From Haloterrigena sp. KLK7 (GTDB lineage: Archaea > Halobacteriota > Halobacteria > Halobacteriales > Natrialbaceae): a stretch of DNA of 64,000 nt. The position numbers and the translations under genes were made by a program. Below the pieces are notes generated by a model. That model worked only from the letters and a program-made list of their open reading frames with translations, searched no databases and was not told where the DNA came from. How positions within the stretch are numbered: position 1 is the first letter of the stretch; the number at the start of each line of letters is the position of its first letter. The stretch lies in contig NZ_CP149787.1 of assembly GCF_037914945.1 (NCBI RefSeq), forward strand, positions 3,286,001 through 3,350,000, given 5' to 3'. Of the stretch, positions 1 to 9,196 are shown piece by piece.

Positions 1-918
1 TTTGCGGCCTTCCGACTCGACGTCGCGGCACTGCTGTTTGCCGGCGCCATCGTCGGCCTCGGACGCGAGTGGCGACCCCGGACGCGCACCGACTGGATAA
101 CGATCGGCGTCGCGGGCGGGCTGATGGTCGGCGCTCATTACGGGCTGTTGTTCATCGGTCAGTCGTACGTCTCGAGCGCCGTCGCCGCGATCGTCCTGAG
201 TCTGACGCCGATCGCGACGCCGCCGCTCGCGCTCGCTCTCCTCCCGCAGGAACGGCTCCGTGCGCCCGCCGTCGTCGGGCTCTTCGTCGGGCTCGCCGGC
301 GTCGTCGTGATCGCGCTTTCGGGCGGCTCGCTCGGCGGACAGGCGATCGGCGTCGGCCTGCTGTTCGGTTCGGCGTTCGCCTTCGCGGTGGGCTCGGTGC
401 TGACCGAACGATTGCAGCGAACGCTGCCGGTACTGTCGTTGCAGACGTGGGCGATGGCTCTCGGCGCGGGGATCCTGCACGGCGTGAGCTACGCTCACCC
501 GGGCGAAACCGTCCCCTCGCTGACGGCGTGGACGACCGCGACGGTCGCCGCGCTCGCGTACCTGGGGATCGTCGCCACTGCGGGCGGGTTTCTCGCGTAC
601 TTCCTCCTGCTCGACCGCATCGGCGCGAGCCAGCTCAGTCTCGTCAATTACGCGTCGCCCGTCGTCGCCACTCTCGTCGGCTGGGCGCTGCTGGGCGAAT
701 CGATCACGCTCGCGACGATCGGCGGGTTCGGGATGATCGTCCTCGGCTTCGCCCTCTGTCAGCTCCCGTCGCTCTGGCGACTCCTGGCACCGGTCGCCGG
801 CTACAAACCGCGGCGCCGGTCGGCCGCGGGCGATTGCGTCGTCGTCGACGGCAACGTATACGTCCCCGCCGACCGCGATACCGGTCGCGCCCCCCGCGCC
901 GCGCCTACCGCGGACTGA
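1..918 (+). CDS. EamA/DMT-family permease (5'-truncated by window edge)
   Basis: The reading frame is open from base 1, so the N-terminus lies outside the window. The visible part is about 305 residues of alternating hydrophobic helices, including an Ala/Gly-rich segment with VAAIVLSLTPIATPPLALAL and a later segment with LVNYASPVVATLVGWALLGE. The latter is the hallmark of the second EamA repeat of drug/metabolite exporters (DMT superfamily). The last ~45 residues are a polar cytoplasmic tail rich in Arg and Ala. Members export small metabolites or amino acids, but the substrate cannot be inferred here. It is followed by about 300 bases without a convincing gene. Confidence 0.85.
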   Translation, partial: FAAFRLDVAALLFAGAIVGLGREWRPRTRTDWITIGVAGGLMVGAHYGLLFIGQSYVSSAVAAIVLSLTPIATPPLALALLPQERLRAPAVVGLFVGLAGVVVIALSGGSLGGQAIGVGLLFGSAFAFAVGSVLTERLQRTLPVLSLQTWAMALGAGILHGVSYAHPGETVPSLTAWTTATVAALAYLGIVATAGGFLAYFLLLDRIGASQLSLVNYASPVVATLVGWALLGESITLATIGGFGMIVLGFALCQLPSLWRLLAPVAGYKPRRRSAAGDCVVVDGNVYVPADRDTGRAPRAAPTAD

Positions 919-1215
919 CGCGTTCGGGTGCGGAGACGACCGCAGGCGCTCGTCGTTCGGATCGATCGGTTCGGAATGCACTGGTGGGACCGCGGCTCGA
1001 GTCGCGGGGGACGCCGTCCGTCCACGGATCCCGTCGGCTACCCGGCGCGCGGTCGGGACGGCGATCGCGAACTGGAGGCGGACCGCGATCGGCCCGCGGA
1101 CGACCGTCGCGTGCGCACCCTGACGACGAGCGCGGACGAGATGAGGCGGTAATTCGAGTAGATCACTCGCCTCCGACGACCAGACCGTGAGCACGAGGCT
1201 GCCGAAGACGCGCTA
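919..1215. other. Intergenic region, no convincing gene
   Basis: A stretch of about 300 bases lies between the permease and the convergent hydrolase. A 74-codon GTG-started frame (928-1152) is open on the plus strand, but its composition is Arg-rich and low in complexity, as expected for GC-rich shadow frames. No hairpin or T-tract terminator is evident. Confidence 0.4.
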
Positions 1216-2064
1216 TTACTGTCGAACGCGCGCTGCCGCCTCGCCTGCGAGGAACCGCTGGACCCAGTTATCGAACCCCGCCTTTCGCTCGAGGAAGGCG
1301 CCGTGACGGGCGCCGGAGAACATCGCGAGTTGGGAGTCGGGGAGCCCCTCGTGGGTCTCCCGGAGGACCGCCTCGGGGAAGAACGGGTCGTCGGTGCCGC
1401 CGATGACCAGCGTTCGGGGCTCGATTTCCCCGAGGCGGTCGGCCCCGTCGTAGTCGTGGACCGCGTCGAAGGAGATCGACACGTCTCGCGGATCGGCGGG
1501 ATTCGGCGGCTTGACGCGTCCGATCGCCCGAGAGAGCAGCGGGACGGCCCGCCGCCGGGCGCCCGTGAACATCTCCTCGTAGAGGCGGGCCCGGATCTCG
1601 GTCCACTCCCCCTCGAGGGCGAGGCGGTGGAGTTCGCGGGCGATCGGCCGACCGCTCCCCGCGAGCCGACAGCCCGAGACGCCGAGGACGAGGCGGTCGA
1701 CCAGTTCGGGCCGCTCGCGGGCGAGCTCCTGGGCGATCAGCCCGCCCATCGAGAGCCCCAGCACGGACGCGGCGCCGACGCGGTCCGCGAGGACGTCCTC
1801 GTAGTCGCGGGCCATCGCGGCGATCGACTGGCGGTCCTCGAGTCCGCGCGGCCGACTGACCAGGTAGACGGTGTAGTCGCCGAGAAAGCGACGGAAGGTG
1901 GCAGCGGTCGTCACCGCGTCGGTGCGGCCGTACTCCCCGTCGAACATCGCGTCGCCGATCCCGGGGATCACGAGCAGCGGCTCCGGGCCGTGGCCGACGC
2001 GGACGTACGGGTACCGGCCGTCGAACTGTCCGGTGTCGAATCGTTGCGTCAGTGTGGCTCCCAT
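1216..2064 (-). CDS. alpha/beta-fold hydrolase
   Basis: A predicted 282-residue soluble hydrolase. The nucleophile elbow GLSMGG places the catalytic Ser near residue 105. An acid candidate sits in GGTDDPFF near residue 228 and the His in SGARHGAF near residue 258, so the Ser-Asp-His triad is in canonical order. An oxyanion-type motif VIPGIGDA lies near residue 33. The frame stays open upstream to 2244, but the start at 2064 is chosen because the upstream extension is Arg/Thr-rich and unlike the fold. The family includes esterases, haloperoxidase-like enzymes and lactonases. The substrate cannot be deduced, and no operon partner is obvious. Confidence 0.85.
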   Translation of the reverse strand: MGATLTQRFDTGQFDGRYPYVRVGHGPEPLLVIPGIGDAMFDGEYGRTDAVTTAATFRRFLGDYTVYLVSRPRGLEDRQSIAAMARDYEDVLADRVGAASVLGLSMGGLIAQELARERPELVDRLVLGVSGCRLAGSGRPIARELHRLALEGEWTEIRARLYEEMFTGARRRAVPLLSRAIGRVKPPNPADPRDVSISFDAVHDYDGADRLGEIEPRTLVIGGTDDPFFPEAVLRETHEGLPDSQLAMFSGARHGAFLERKAGFDNWVQRFLAGEAAARVRQ

Positions 2065-2308
2065 TCGAATCCTCTCGAGTCGAGGGTCACCGTCGACGTG
2101 TAAAACGGTTGGACGCGCTCGTGCCGTGACGACGCGAGTCGCCCTCACAACCGTTCGCCGCGGAGCGGAACCGACTCGCCAGTAGGTAGTGGTACGGTCC
2201 GTCAGGCGGTATTGGATCACATGCCGGGCTCCGCACGCGTGCAAACGCCAACCGCTCAGTTCCTCGCCCCGTCACGATCCGGAACCCTGTTCGGTACAGA
2301 CAGCGCGG

Positions 2309-2515
2309 TTATCCACCGAGATCGAACACGTGTTCGCGACTGGCCCCACAACTCGGGCAGACGTGACGATACACGACCCGCCGGCCGTCCGTATGGCTCG
2401 TCCAGTTCCCCTCCTCGTCCACGTAGCCACACTCCGAGCATCTCTTCTCGGTGTTCTCGTAGCGCTTTCGTATCCATTCGAAATCTGACCGCCCACCAGT
2501 GCGCCGTGGTACCAT
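2309..2515 (-). CDS. HVO_0649-type small zinc-finger protein
   Basis: A 68-residue protein with two CxxC knuckles, CSECGY near residue 26 and CPSCGA near residue 53, which can bind one zinc ion. Between them is the segment DGRRVVYRHVCPSCG. The layout matches, from memory, a haloarchaeal family of very small zinc-finger proteins annotated as HVO_0649 family. Function is unknown; such proteins are usually suspected of nucleic-acid or protein binding. The ATG at 2515 is used and the stop is a TAA at 2309. Confidence 0.7.
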   Translation of the reverse strand: MVPRRTGGRSDFEWIRKRYENTEKRCSECGYVDEEGNWTSHTDGRRVVYRHVCPSCGASREHVFDLGG

Positions 2516-2597
2516 ACATCAATGTTGTCCTGACGAGCAGATAAATCTGTGGCGCTCTCGAGGGTCTCTCTCGGATACCGAAACCGCGCTACGACTG

Positions 2598-3524
2598 TTA
2601 GGGAGACAGGTCCGGCAGTCCGGCCTCGATCTCCTCGCGTCGGTCCTCGAGCCACTCGGGGAGAACGAGCCGGTCGCCGAGTTCCTCGAGTTCCTCGTCG
2701 ACCGTGTACCCCGGCGATTTGGTGGCGTACTCGAAGAGGACGGTGCCGTACTCGCGGGCGTAGACCGAGTTGAACCACTTGCGGTCGATGATCTCGGTCG
2801 GTCGCAGCCCCCGGTCGATCAGGAACTGGCGCCAGTCCTCCTGTTCGTCCTCGGCGACCTGAAACGCGACGTGATGGACGGTCCCCGCGCCGGGAACCCC
2901 GCGGCGCGCCTGCGGGTCCTCCGCGATGTCGACGACGAAGCCGAGATCGCCGTCGGCCGTGTAGCGCTTGCGCGTCCCGTCGCGGTCGGTCTGGCGGTAG
3001 CCCATCTCTTTGAGCAGGTCGCCGGTCGGATCGGCGCTCGTCAGCGAGAGCGTCACGCCGAAGAAGCCGCGGATCGCGTGGGCGTGGGGAACGGGGCTCT
3101 CCGGGAGGTTCGCCGGCGGCGCGTCCGTTCGAGCGACCAGTTCCAGCGGCAGGCCGTCGGGGTCGGTAAACGGGAGGACGGTGTCGCCGAACCGCTCGCG
3201 CGGCTCGTCCGGGTCGGCGCCGGCGTCCGCGAGTCGATCGCGCCAGTAGTCGATCGCGCCGTCGGGGACGAGAAACGACACCGCGCTGGCCTGGCCCGCG
3301 CCGACCTGCCCGGAGCGGGCGTCGGTGTAGGGGAAGAAGGTCATGCTCGTCCCCGGCGTCCCCTCGTGATCGGCGTAGAAGAGGTGATAGACCGAGACGT
3401 CGTCCTGATTGACGCTTCGCTTGACGAGCCGCAACCCGAGCGTCTCCGTGTAGAACTCGTAGTTTCGCTGGGGATCGCTCGCGATGGCGGTGACGTGGTG
3501 GAGGCCGGGAGTTGCCGTCGGCAT
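2598..3524 (-). CDS. VOC-family ring-cleaving dioxygenase-like protein
   Basis: A 308-residue protein made of two glyoxalase/VOC modules. It opens with GLHHVTAIASDPQRNYEFY, the start signature of MhqO/YkcA-type extradiol dioxygenases. A second module begins around residue 148 with HAIRGFFGVTLSL, followed by GTVHHVAFQV and, near the C-terminus, the metal-ligand region YAREYGTVLFEYATKSPGY. His-His-Glu ligands for Fe(II) or Mn(II) can therefore be placed. The family cleaves hydroquinone or catechol rings, but the substrate is not determinable here. It stands alone; the neighbouring response regulator is 84 bases upstream on the same strand. Confidence 0.85.
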   Translation of the reverse strand: MPTATPGLHHVTAIASDPQRNYEFYTETLGLRLVKRSVNQDDVSVYHLFYADHEGTPGTSMTFFPYTDARSGQVGAGQASAVSFLVPDGAIDYWRDRLADAGADPDEPRERFGDTVLPFTDPDGLPLELVARTDAPPANLPESPVPHAHAIRGFFGVTLSLTSADPTGDLLKEMGYRQTDRDGTRKRYTADGDLGFVVDIAEDPQARRGVPGAGTVHHVAFQVAEDEQEDWRQFLIDRGLRPTEIIDRKWFNSVYAREYGTVLFEYATKSPGYTVDEELEELGDRLVLPEWLEDRREEIEAGLPDLSP

Positions 3525-3608
3525 GACCGATCGTACGACGGCGGGCGGGATAACGCTGGGGCTGACGCTCGGCAGTCGGACGTCGGCGGTCGACTCTCGC
3601 AGAAGGGG

Positions 3609-4061
3609 TTACGCGGACGCGGGCGGCAGCGTCGCCTCGTCGAACCAGAACGCTTCGACGGCCCGACCGAGTTCGGTGAACTCGTCGGGGTCGCTCGGCT
3701 TGGTGAGATACGCGTTCGCACAGAGCTCGTAGCTCCGAGCGATGTCCTCGGTCGCCTCCGAGCTCGTGAGGACGAGCACCGGCGGCGCGCTCACGTCCGG
3801 ATCGGTCTTGATCGCCTCGAGGACGTCGAACCCGCTCGTTCGGGGCAGATTCAGGTCCAGGAGGACCAGACTCAGCTCGGCGGCATCGACGCCCGCCCGT
3901 TGGTCGCGGAGGAACTCGAGGGCCGTGTCACCGTCGTGAGCCGTGTGAAACGTCGTCTCGACGCCGGCCTCCCGGAACGCCTCCTCGACTAGCCGAACGT
4001 CACCGGGATTGTCTTCGACGAGCAGGATCTCTATCGGCTCGGTATCACGGTGGGTAGTCAC
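3609..4061 (-). CDS. Rcp1-like single-domain response regulator
   Basis: A 150-residue receiver domain with no output domain. The acidic pocket is in ILLVEDNPGD (residues about 12-21), the phospho-acceptor Asp lies in LVLLDLNLPRTSG, and the conserved switch residues follow as VLTSSEA (Thr/Ser) and LTKPSD (Lys). The motif set is that of CheY/Rcp1-type regulators that receive phosphate from phytochrome-like or PAS-containing kinases. The start is a GTG at 4061. No kinase is adjacent; the only sensor kinase in the window is 54 kb away, so its partner is unknown. Confidence 0.88.
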   Translation of the reverse strand: MTTHRDTEPIEILLVEDNPGDVRLVEEAFREAGVETTFHTAHDGDTALEFLRDQRAGVDAAELSLVLLDLNLPRTSGFDVLEAIKTDPDVSAPPVLVLTSSEATEDIARSYELCANAYLTKPSDPDEFTELGRAVEAFWFDEATLPPASA

Positions 4062-4349
4062 GAGGATGCACGTTTCTTCGTTGACACCACACCCCGATAA
4101 GGCTACGTACTAAAGAAATTGGATCGAACAGTTCTCGGCGAGCGATACGTGTGAATACACCCCTGGCGATACTGGCCGACTGAACGGTATATAACTAAAG
4201 ATGATGGCAGTGACGTCCTCTCGAAATTCTAGAACGCCTCGAGTCGGGTATCTGAGCTGTAAGCACGAAAATGACTCTGGAGCCGTCCCGTTGGACGCTC
4301 GAGGCTTCCGTTCGCCGCTCGTATCGCCGCCGAGACGGGCCGACGCCGG
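4062..4349. other. AT-richer intergenic region
   Basis: About 290 bases between the response regulator and the end of the DUF790 gene. The part from about 4080 to 4300 is clearly AT-richer than the flanks and contains ACGGTATATAACTAAAG near 4185-4200, which resembles an archaeal TATA element. No supported reading frame follows it. Confidence 0.35.
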
Positions 4350-5936
4350 CTACCGCTCGACGAGCGTCCCGCCGGCCAGTCCCTCCCACTCGACGCGGTA
4401 GCCGAGTTCCGAGAGGACCGCGCTCGAGTCGCTGAACCCGGCCGCTTCGAGGACCTCCTCGGCCTCGGCCAGCGCCATTCCGGCCTCGATATCGGCCGCC
4501 AGCGACTCGAGGACGGCCGGTCGAGCGAGCGTCCGCCCCACCCGCTCGTGGTCGGGAAACGCGACGTCGGCCAGCGCGTCCTCGCTGACGCCCCGTCGAG
4601 CGGCGAGGTCCTCGAGGGCGATCACGTCCTCGTCGGGGCGCAGTTCGTCCGGCAGCGCGGCGGCGCTCTCGGCGACGAGTTGACGCTCGTACTCCCGGAG
4701 GACGCCGGCGACGTCCTTCAGCCGCACGTTCCCGGAGTAGGGGATCGCCCGGAAGTCGCGGGCCGCGATCTCCTCGCCGACGCCCAGCGACTCGTCGACG
4801 GCGACGATCAGTTCGACATCCTCGAGGTCCGACAGCTGCGCGAGTTTCTTCTCGACGTACTCGGGCGTCCAGAACCCCATGATCTCGAAGTAGACGCGGA
4901 ACTCGCCGTGGCCTCCCTCGGACGAGTCCGACGAGTCCCCGCGGGCACTGCCCGCGGGACGATAGTCGAACGCGAAGTCGGGGATCATCACCCGCGTTCC
5001 CGTCGCGAGGGGCGCGGGTTCGCGCACGAGGTCCCACTCGAGGTCCAGGTTCGAGAAGCGCGCGGCGAAATCGGCCTCGACGCCGCTGTCGAAGGACACC
5101 TCGGCGACCGGGTCGGCGTCGGGGACGCGGACGGGATCCGCCTGCGAGAGCCGGAGGGTCCGTTCCGTCCCGCGGTCGTCGATCGTCGCCTCGAGACGCC
5201 ACTCGTCGGCTTTCGCGACCGTCCGGAGGAGGCGGGCGAACCGGGTGCCGTACCGGCGGGTCGCCCGGAAGAGGTGGGTCGGCCCGGTGACGATCACCTC
5301 GCGCTCGGCGATGCCGTGATCGGTCACATCACCGCTGTCTTCGCCCTCGAGTCGCCGGATCTCGTACATCAATCGCAGCCGCTTGACCGCCGAGATCAGC
5401 GCCTTCGGATCGCTCGAGCGGACGCGAACTTCGGTGGCGTCGAAGAGCGCGGTCTGTGCCAGCGAGAGGTTGTACTGGGCCACCAACTCGTCCGGCTCCC
5501 ACTGCGACGCCAGTTCGGTGAGGACCTGCCGCTCCTCGAGGTCGGCGTACAGCGCCCCCGCGACGTCGTCGGCCGAGACGCCCAGCGACTCGCCGGCGCG
5601 AACGAGGGCCGTCGCGCGCTCGTCCTCGCTCACGACGCCGACCGCCTCGGCGGCCTCGAAAGCGGCCCGACGAGCGCGTTCGGGATCGATCTCGGCGTCG
5701 GTCTCGAACGTCGCGTCGCGCTCGAGCAGCGCCGACAGCCCCCTGACGAGCTTGAAGTCCTCGGCGTCGGCCTCCAGTTCCGTCAGGGCGGCCTCGAGTT
5801 CCGCGCGGGATTCGCCGACGTGGCCCTGATACGTACCGATGACGCGGGCGGCGAGCGGACGGTGCTCCCGGTCGGCGAACTGGAGGTGGTAGCCGCCGCC
5901 GGCCCGCGAGACGCGGAGCAGGTCCTTGGTCAGCAT
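4350..5936 (-). CDS. DUF790 family nuclease (Bax1-like XPB partner)
   Basis: A 528-residue protein starting MLTKDLLRVSRAGGGY, the conserved opening of the DUF790/Bax1 family. Bax1 is the archaeal nuclease that forms a complex with XPB helicase and incises DNA at bubble structures. The central part has a PD-(D/E)xK-like look, with acidic residues around FRVYFEIMGFWTPEYVEKKL. The frame extends 9 codons upstream, but the Met at 5936 fits family starts. XPB is present in this window (12490-14013, same strand) but about 6.5 kb away rather than adjacent as in many archaea. A DNA-repair role is inferred from the family, not shown by sequence. Confidence 0.8.
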   Translation of the reverse strand: MLTKDLLRVSRAGGGYHLQFADREHRPLAARVIGTYQGHVGESRAELEAALTELEADAEDFKLVRGLSALLERDATFETDAEIDPERARRAAFEAAEAVGVVSEDERATALVRAGESLGVSADDVAGALYADLEERQVLTELASQWEPDELVAQYNLSLAQTALFDATEVRVRSSDPKALISAVKRLRLMYEIRRLEGEDSGDVTDHGIAEREVIVTGPTHLFRATRRYGTRFARLLRTVAKADEWRLEATIDDRGTERTLRLSQADPVRVPDADPVAEVSFDSGVEADFAARFSNLDLEWDLVREPAPLATGTRVMIPDFAFDYRPAGSARGDSSDSSEGGHGEFRVYFEIMGFWTPEYVEKKLAQLSDLEDVELIVAVDESLGVGEEIAARDFRAIPYSGNVRLKDVAGVLREYERQLVAESAAALPDELRPDEDVIALEDLAARRGVSEDALADVAFPDHERVGRTLARPAVLESLAADIEAGMALAEAEEVLEAAGFSDSSAVLSELGYRVEWEGLAGGTLVER

Positions 5937-6048
5937 GCGGTCGATATCGGCGCGGCGCGGCAAAAAGTGGTCCGCTCCCGAATCGGCCGACGGAACGACG
6001 GGGCCGTTCAGGCATCGAGATTACGGCGCGCCGGGTCCAAGGGCCGGT

Positions 6049-6621
6049 ATGGACGACGAGCTGCGAATCGCCTACGAGACCCACGACGGGGTCCGGGAGC
6101 TGATCGACTGTCTCCACCACGCGCTCGAGTCGATCAGCCTGAATTTCGATCGGTGGGGCGAGCAGTACGCGAAGGGACCGGGGATGTACATCGCGGTGGT
6201 CACGGGACCGTCGGTCGCGGACTTCGCGGATCCGATGGGGCGGAACACGTGGCCGACGGACCGCTGTCGCGACGTCTGTCTGGATCTCGAGAGCTTCTAC
6301 GAGACGGCCCGCGAGGTCGCGATGACGCGGGACGGTGCGCTCGTCGTCAGCGTCGACGGCGTCGTGCAGGAACAGATGGTCCGCTTTACCGATCTGCTGC
6401 CCGCGGAACTCGAGACCCTCGACGAACAGGAGGACGAGTACGAGGGGTGGATGGGGTCCCGGCACATGAGCGCGCTGGACACCTCGCGACGGACGAACGT
6501 GATCTCGACGCTGACGCTGAGCGAGGAGACCGGTCGCGTGACGATCTTCGAGGGCGGGTCGTTCGAGACCACCAAACGGACGGAACTCGGTGGCGAGTGG
6601 AACCCGGAAGCGTACTCGTGA
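6049..6621 (+). CDS. dacZ: diadenylate cyclase DacZ (c-di-AMP synthase)
   Basis: A 190-residue protein with both signature motifs of the DisA_N diadenylate cyclase fold: DGA at residues 95-97 (TRDGALVVSVDG) and RHMSA at residues 138-142, followed by STLTLSEETGRVTIFEGG. These motifs bind ATP and metal and condense two ATP into cyclic di-AMP. DacZ is the archaeal class and has been studied in Haloferax, where c-di-AMP levels affect osmotic behaviour. There is no membrane segment, so it is cytosolic. The ATG at 6049 is chosen because an upstream in-frame extension is low-complexity. It is divergent from DUF790 and its stop abuts the stop of the convergent protease gene. Confidence 0.85.
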   Translation: MDDELRIAYETHDGVRELIDCLHHALESISLNFDRWGEQYAKGPGMYIAVVTGPSVADFADPMGRNTWPTDRCRDVCLDLESFYETAREVAMTRDGALVVSVDGVVQEQMVRFTDLLPAELETLDEQEDEYEGWMGSRHMSALDTSRRTNVISTLTLSEETGRVTIFEGGSFETTKRTELGGEWNPEAYS

Positions 6622-8235
6622 TTACGGTTCCTGTCCGGGCGCCTCGCCGCTCTCACAGTCCGTGATGTACGACTGTGCCTGCGGATGGTCCGGATACAGA
6701 TCGAGAACGGTCTCCATCTTCGCCGTCGCCGTCTCGCAGTCGCCGCGCCAGTAGGCCTCGAGGCCCGCTTCGTAGGCGGACTGCATCTCGCCCGCGGTGT
6801 TTTCGATGCCCAGTTCGGTCAGGAATCCCGTCGCGATCTCGATCGGGAGGCCGAACTGGATGTCCTGGATCTGGGCATCGTTGGGACTGAACGTCGCGAC
6901 GCCGACGACCTCGCCGTCGCTGTTATACATCGGGCCGCCGCTGTTACCACCGTTGATCGCCGCGTCCGTCTGGATCGAGTTGATTCCGGTATTGAGTTCG
7001 CGCCGCGCACTGACGATACCGGTCGTCATCGTGGGCTCGAGCGTAGTGTTCGTGGAATCGAAGAACTCGCTGATACCGATATCCGGATAGCCGATGACGT
7101 ATAGGTTTTCGCCGGTGCCGAGGTCGTTCGCGCTACCGAGCGTCACCGTGGGGAGGTTCTCCCCGTCGATGTCCAGTACCGCGATATCGCGGCCCATCGA
7201 CGGCTCTCCGTCGTCCTCCTTGTAGACGGTCCCCGCGGTCTCGACCTCGGCGGACCAGCTCTCGACCTCGAGGTCGTCGTCGGTCGTCGCCTTCCCGTTG
7301 AGGACGTGCACCGACTCGGAGACGTCTCGGAGGGTCCCGTGCTCCTCGTAGTAGCTCATGATCTCCTCGTACAGTATCCGACTCGTCTCCTCCACCTGCT
7401 CGTCGGTCAAGTTTCCACTCGACGAGAACTCCTCTCGAATCGCTTCGCTCTGCTTCACCGCGAACCGCTCGTACGCCGTTTCCGTCGAGTTCTGATGGGC
7501 TCCGACGACGTGTGCGTTCGTGACGACGGTACCGTCAGGCGAGACGATAAAGCCCGATCCCACTGCGCCGGTCTGGACGTCTTCGCGTTTCGTGGTCGCG
7601 TTCCGCTCGGTGACGGCGAGCAGGCTTTTGGCTGCCTCGACGGGTCCTCGCTGGTCCTCTTCCGTCTCCGTCCGTTCGTACGCGGCCTTGCGTTCCCCGT
7701 CCTGATACAACTCGAGGATCGGTGACGATCGACCGCTCCCGATTTGGTACTGGTACTCCTGTGAGGTTCCCGACTCGTATTCGAGGTAGAGGGAGTTGTT
7801 CCGCGTGGCGTATCCGCCACTGTACTGGTAATCCGCCCCGTTCACGACGAACTCCCGGGTGTACGAAAAGTAGAGTTGCTCATCCGTCGTTTCCCAGACA
7901 CCGAGTAGATTCGGATCGACGACGTCGATCCACTGAGCCGACGGCCACGTCATCGTCCCCTCGACGACGTGGCGGACGTTCGTTATCGCGGCCTTGTCCC
8001 GCTGGATGATCTGACTCTCGACGTTCGGTGGGTCCGGCGTCTCCGCGGGTTCGTCGTCGGTTTCGGTCTCGGATTCGGTTCGCGTCGGCTCTTCGTCGCT
8101 TTCGTTCCCGTTGGTATCTGCTCCGTTGCCAGTCTCGTCGTCGGTCTGCTCGGCACAGCCGGCGAGGCCGACGCTGCCGGCCACTGGAACGGTTCGGAGC
8201 AGCCGCCGTCGAGTAATATCGCCCTCAGAATCCAT
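6622..8235 (-). CDS. HtrA-like trypsin-fold serine protease, Tat lipoprotein
   Basis: A 537-residue secreted protease. The N-terminus has twin-arginine character (TRRRLLRT) followed by the lipobox LAGC with Cys27, so it is probably a membrane-anchored lipoprotein. An acidic linker (residues 30-70) follows. The catalytic triad is readable as TNAHVVG (His242), GRDIAVLDI (Asp350) and GGNSGGPMY (Ser432). There is an unusual insertion of about 90 residues between the His and the Asp. No PDZ domain is apparent. The ~70 C-terminal residues (YEAGLEAYWRGDCETATAKM) look like a tetratricopeptide-type helical pair. The role is probably extracytoplasmic protein quality control. The gene is tail-to-tail with dacZ with no spacer. 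Confidence 0.85.
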   Translation of the reverse strand: MDSEGDITRRRLLRTVPVAGSVGLAGCAEQTDDETGNGADTNGNESDEEPTRTESETETDDEPAETPDPPNVESQIIQRDKAAITNVRHVVEGTMTWPSAQWIDVVDPNLLGVWETTDEQLYFSYTREFVVNGADYQYSGGYATRNNSLYLEYESGTSQEYQYQIGSGRSSPILELYQDGERKAAYERTETEEDQRGPVEAAKSLLAVTERNATTKREDVQTGAVGSGFIVSPDGTVVTNAHVVGAHQNSTETAYERFAVKQSEAIREEFSSSGNLTDEQVEETSRILYEEIMSYYEEHGTLRDVSESVHVLNGKATTDDDLEVESWSAEVETAGTVYKEDDGEPSMGRDIAVLDIDGENLPTVTLGSANDLGTGENLYVIGYPDIGISEFFDSTNTTLEPTMTTGIVSARRELNTGINSIQTDAAINGGNSGGPMYNSDGEVVGVATFSPNDAQIQDIQFGLPIEIATGFLTELGIENTAGEMQSAYEAGLEAYWRGDCETATAKMETVLDLYPDHPQAQSYITDCESGEAPGQEP

Positions 8236-8414
8236 TCGATGCAGAGATACTCTGCCTTATCGGTAAGTATCCTGTGGCCGATCCGACGTCACTGCCTCGA
8301 GCGGAATTCCGCGCACCGACGGTCAGTCGTCCCGTTTCGCTCGGAACGTCGTCCCATCAGTCGAGATCGGTACTGCCTCGGTACGGGTCTCGTGATCACC
8401 TCGTCGAACTCGTT

Positions 8415-8972
8415 TCACTCCGAGTCGATCGCGTCCTCGCCGAGCCGCTCGCCGCAGTTCGGACAGCGGTCGTAGCGGAGGTCGCGGCTCGCTCGATGGA
8501 CCGCTTCCATCGCGTTCCGGATCCGTTCGTCGGCGTCCAGTTCCGTCTGGTGAGAGAGGGAGGCCCCTTCGACTTCGATCAGGAACCGCGCGATCTCCGT
8601 CGCCTCGTAGGCGATGTCGTCTATCTCGTCGGCCGTGAAGAAATCGGCGTAGGCGCCGTAGAGGAACGTCGCGCCCGCTTCGCGAACCTTCTCCTCGAAG
8701 GATCGCCGCGTCTGATAGACGGACTGGCGCGTGTACCGGTCGTCCATGAAGGGAACGAGGTCGGGGAGGTTCTCACCGAGAGTCGTCATCTCGACGCCCG
8801 TCCCGGTCCGAAAGTCGGCACAGAGGCGAGCGATCGCCCATTCGCGGGCCGTGAAGGCCACTCGATCGCGAAGGAACTCGTTGACGCGGTCGTAGTCGGC
8901 GCCCTCGAGTCGCTCGAACCGATCGGTATCGGTCGCACTGCTCGTCGCGGATGAATGCGTGTCTTCGGGCAT
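8415..8972 (-). CDS. DUF5806 family protein
   Basis: A 185-residue haloarchaeal protein. The core matches, from memory, DUF5806: ADYDRVNEFLRDRVAFTARE, then WAIARLCADFRT, then GATFLYGAYADFFTADEID. It is predominantly helical. This copy has a short C-terminal tail with one zinc knuckle (CPNCGERLG), so only half of a zinc-ribbon is visible. Function is unknown. The segment with arrayed aromatic and acidic residues does not reveal an active site. The start at 8972 gives a low-complexity Ser/Thr N-terminus of ~17 residues. Confidence 0.75.
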   Translation of the reverse strand: MPEDTHSSATSSATDTDRFERLEGADYDRVNEFLRDRVAFTAREWAIARLCADFRTGTGVEMTTLGENLPDLVPFMDDRYTRQSVYQTRRSFEEKVREAGATFLYGAYADFFTADEIDDIAYEATEIARFLIEVEGASLSHQTELDADERIRNAMEAVHRASRDLRYDRCPNCGERLGEDAIDSE

Positions 8973-9196
8973 GGTTGTTTTCTGCGGTTGCCCGCGTCAC
9001 GTACACGGGTTCGACGACGATAACGCTGTCCGTCGGGCACCGTATCGGCCGATGCGTTCCATCGTTTCGGGGCCGAGCGACCGATAATTCCCGGCGTCGA
9101 AATGCCGCTTCTTTCGGTTCGCTCGCCTCGAGACCGCCAGTTTCACTTTCACTGTGGTACGCGAGTCCTTTTTACCGGCCATCCCCTCCCCGACAC

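Noticed and set aside
928-1152. A 74-codon frame in the gap after the permease
   Set aside because: No promoter element, no recognisable motif and shadow-like composition.
69-1190. A 373-codon Arg-rich plus-strand frame over the permease
   Set aside because: Low-complexity Arg/Gly/Ala composition and no domain. The membrane-protein frame in the same place is clearly real.
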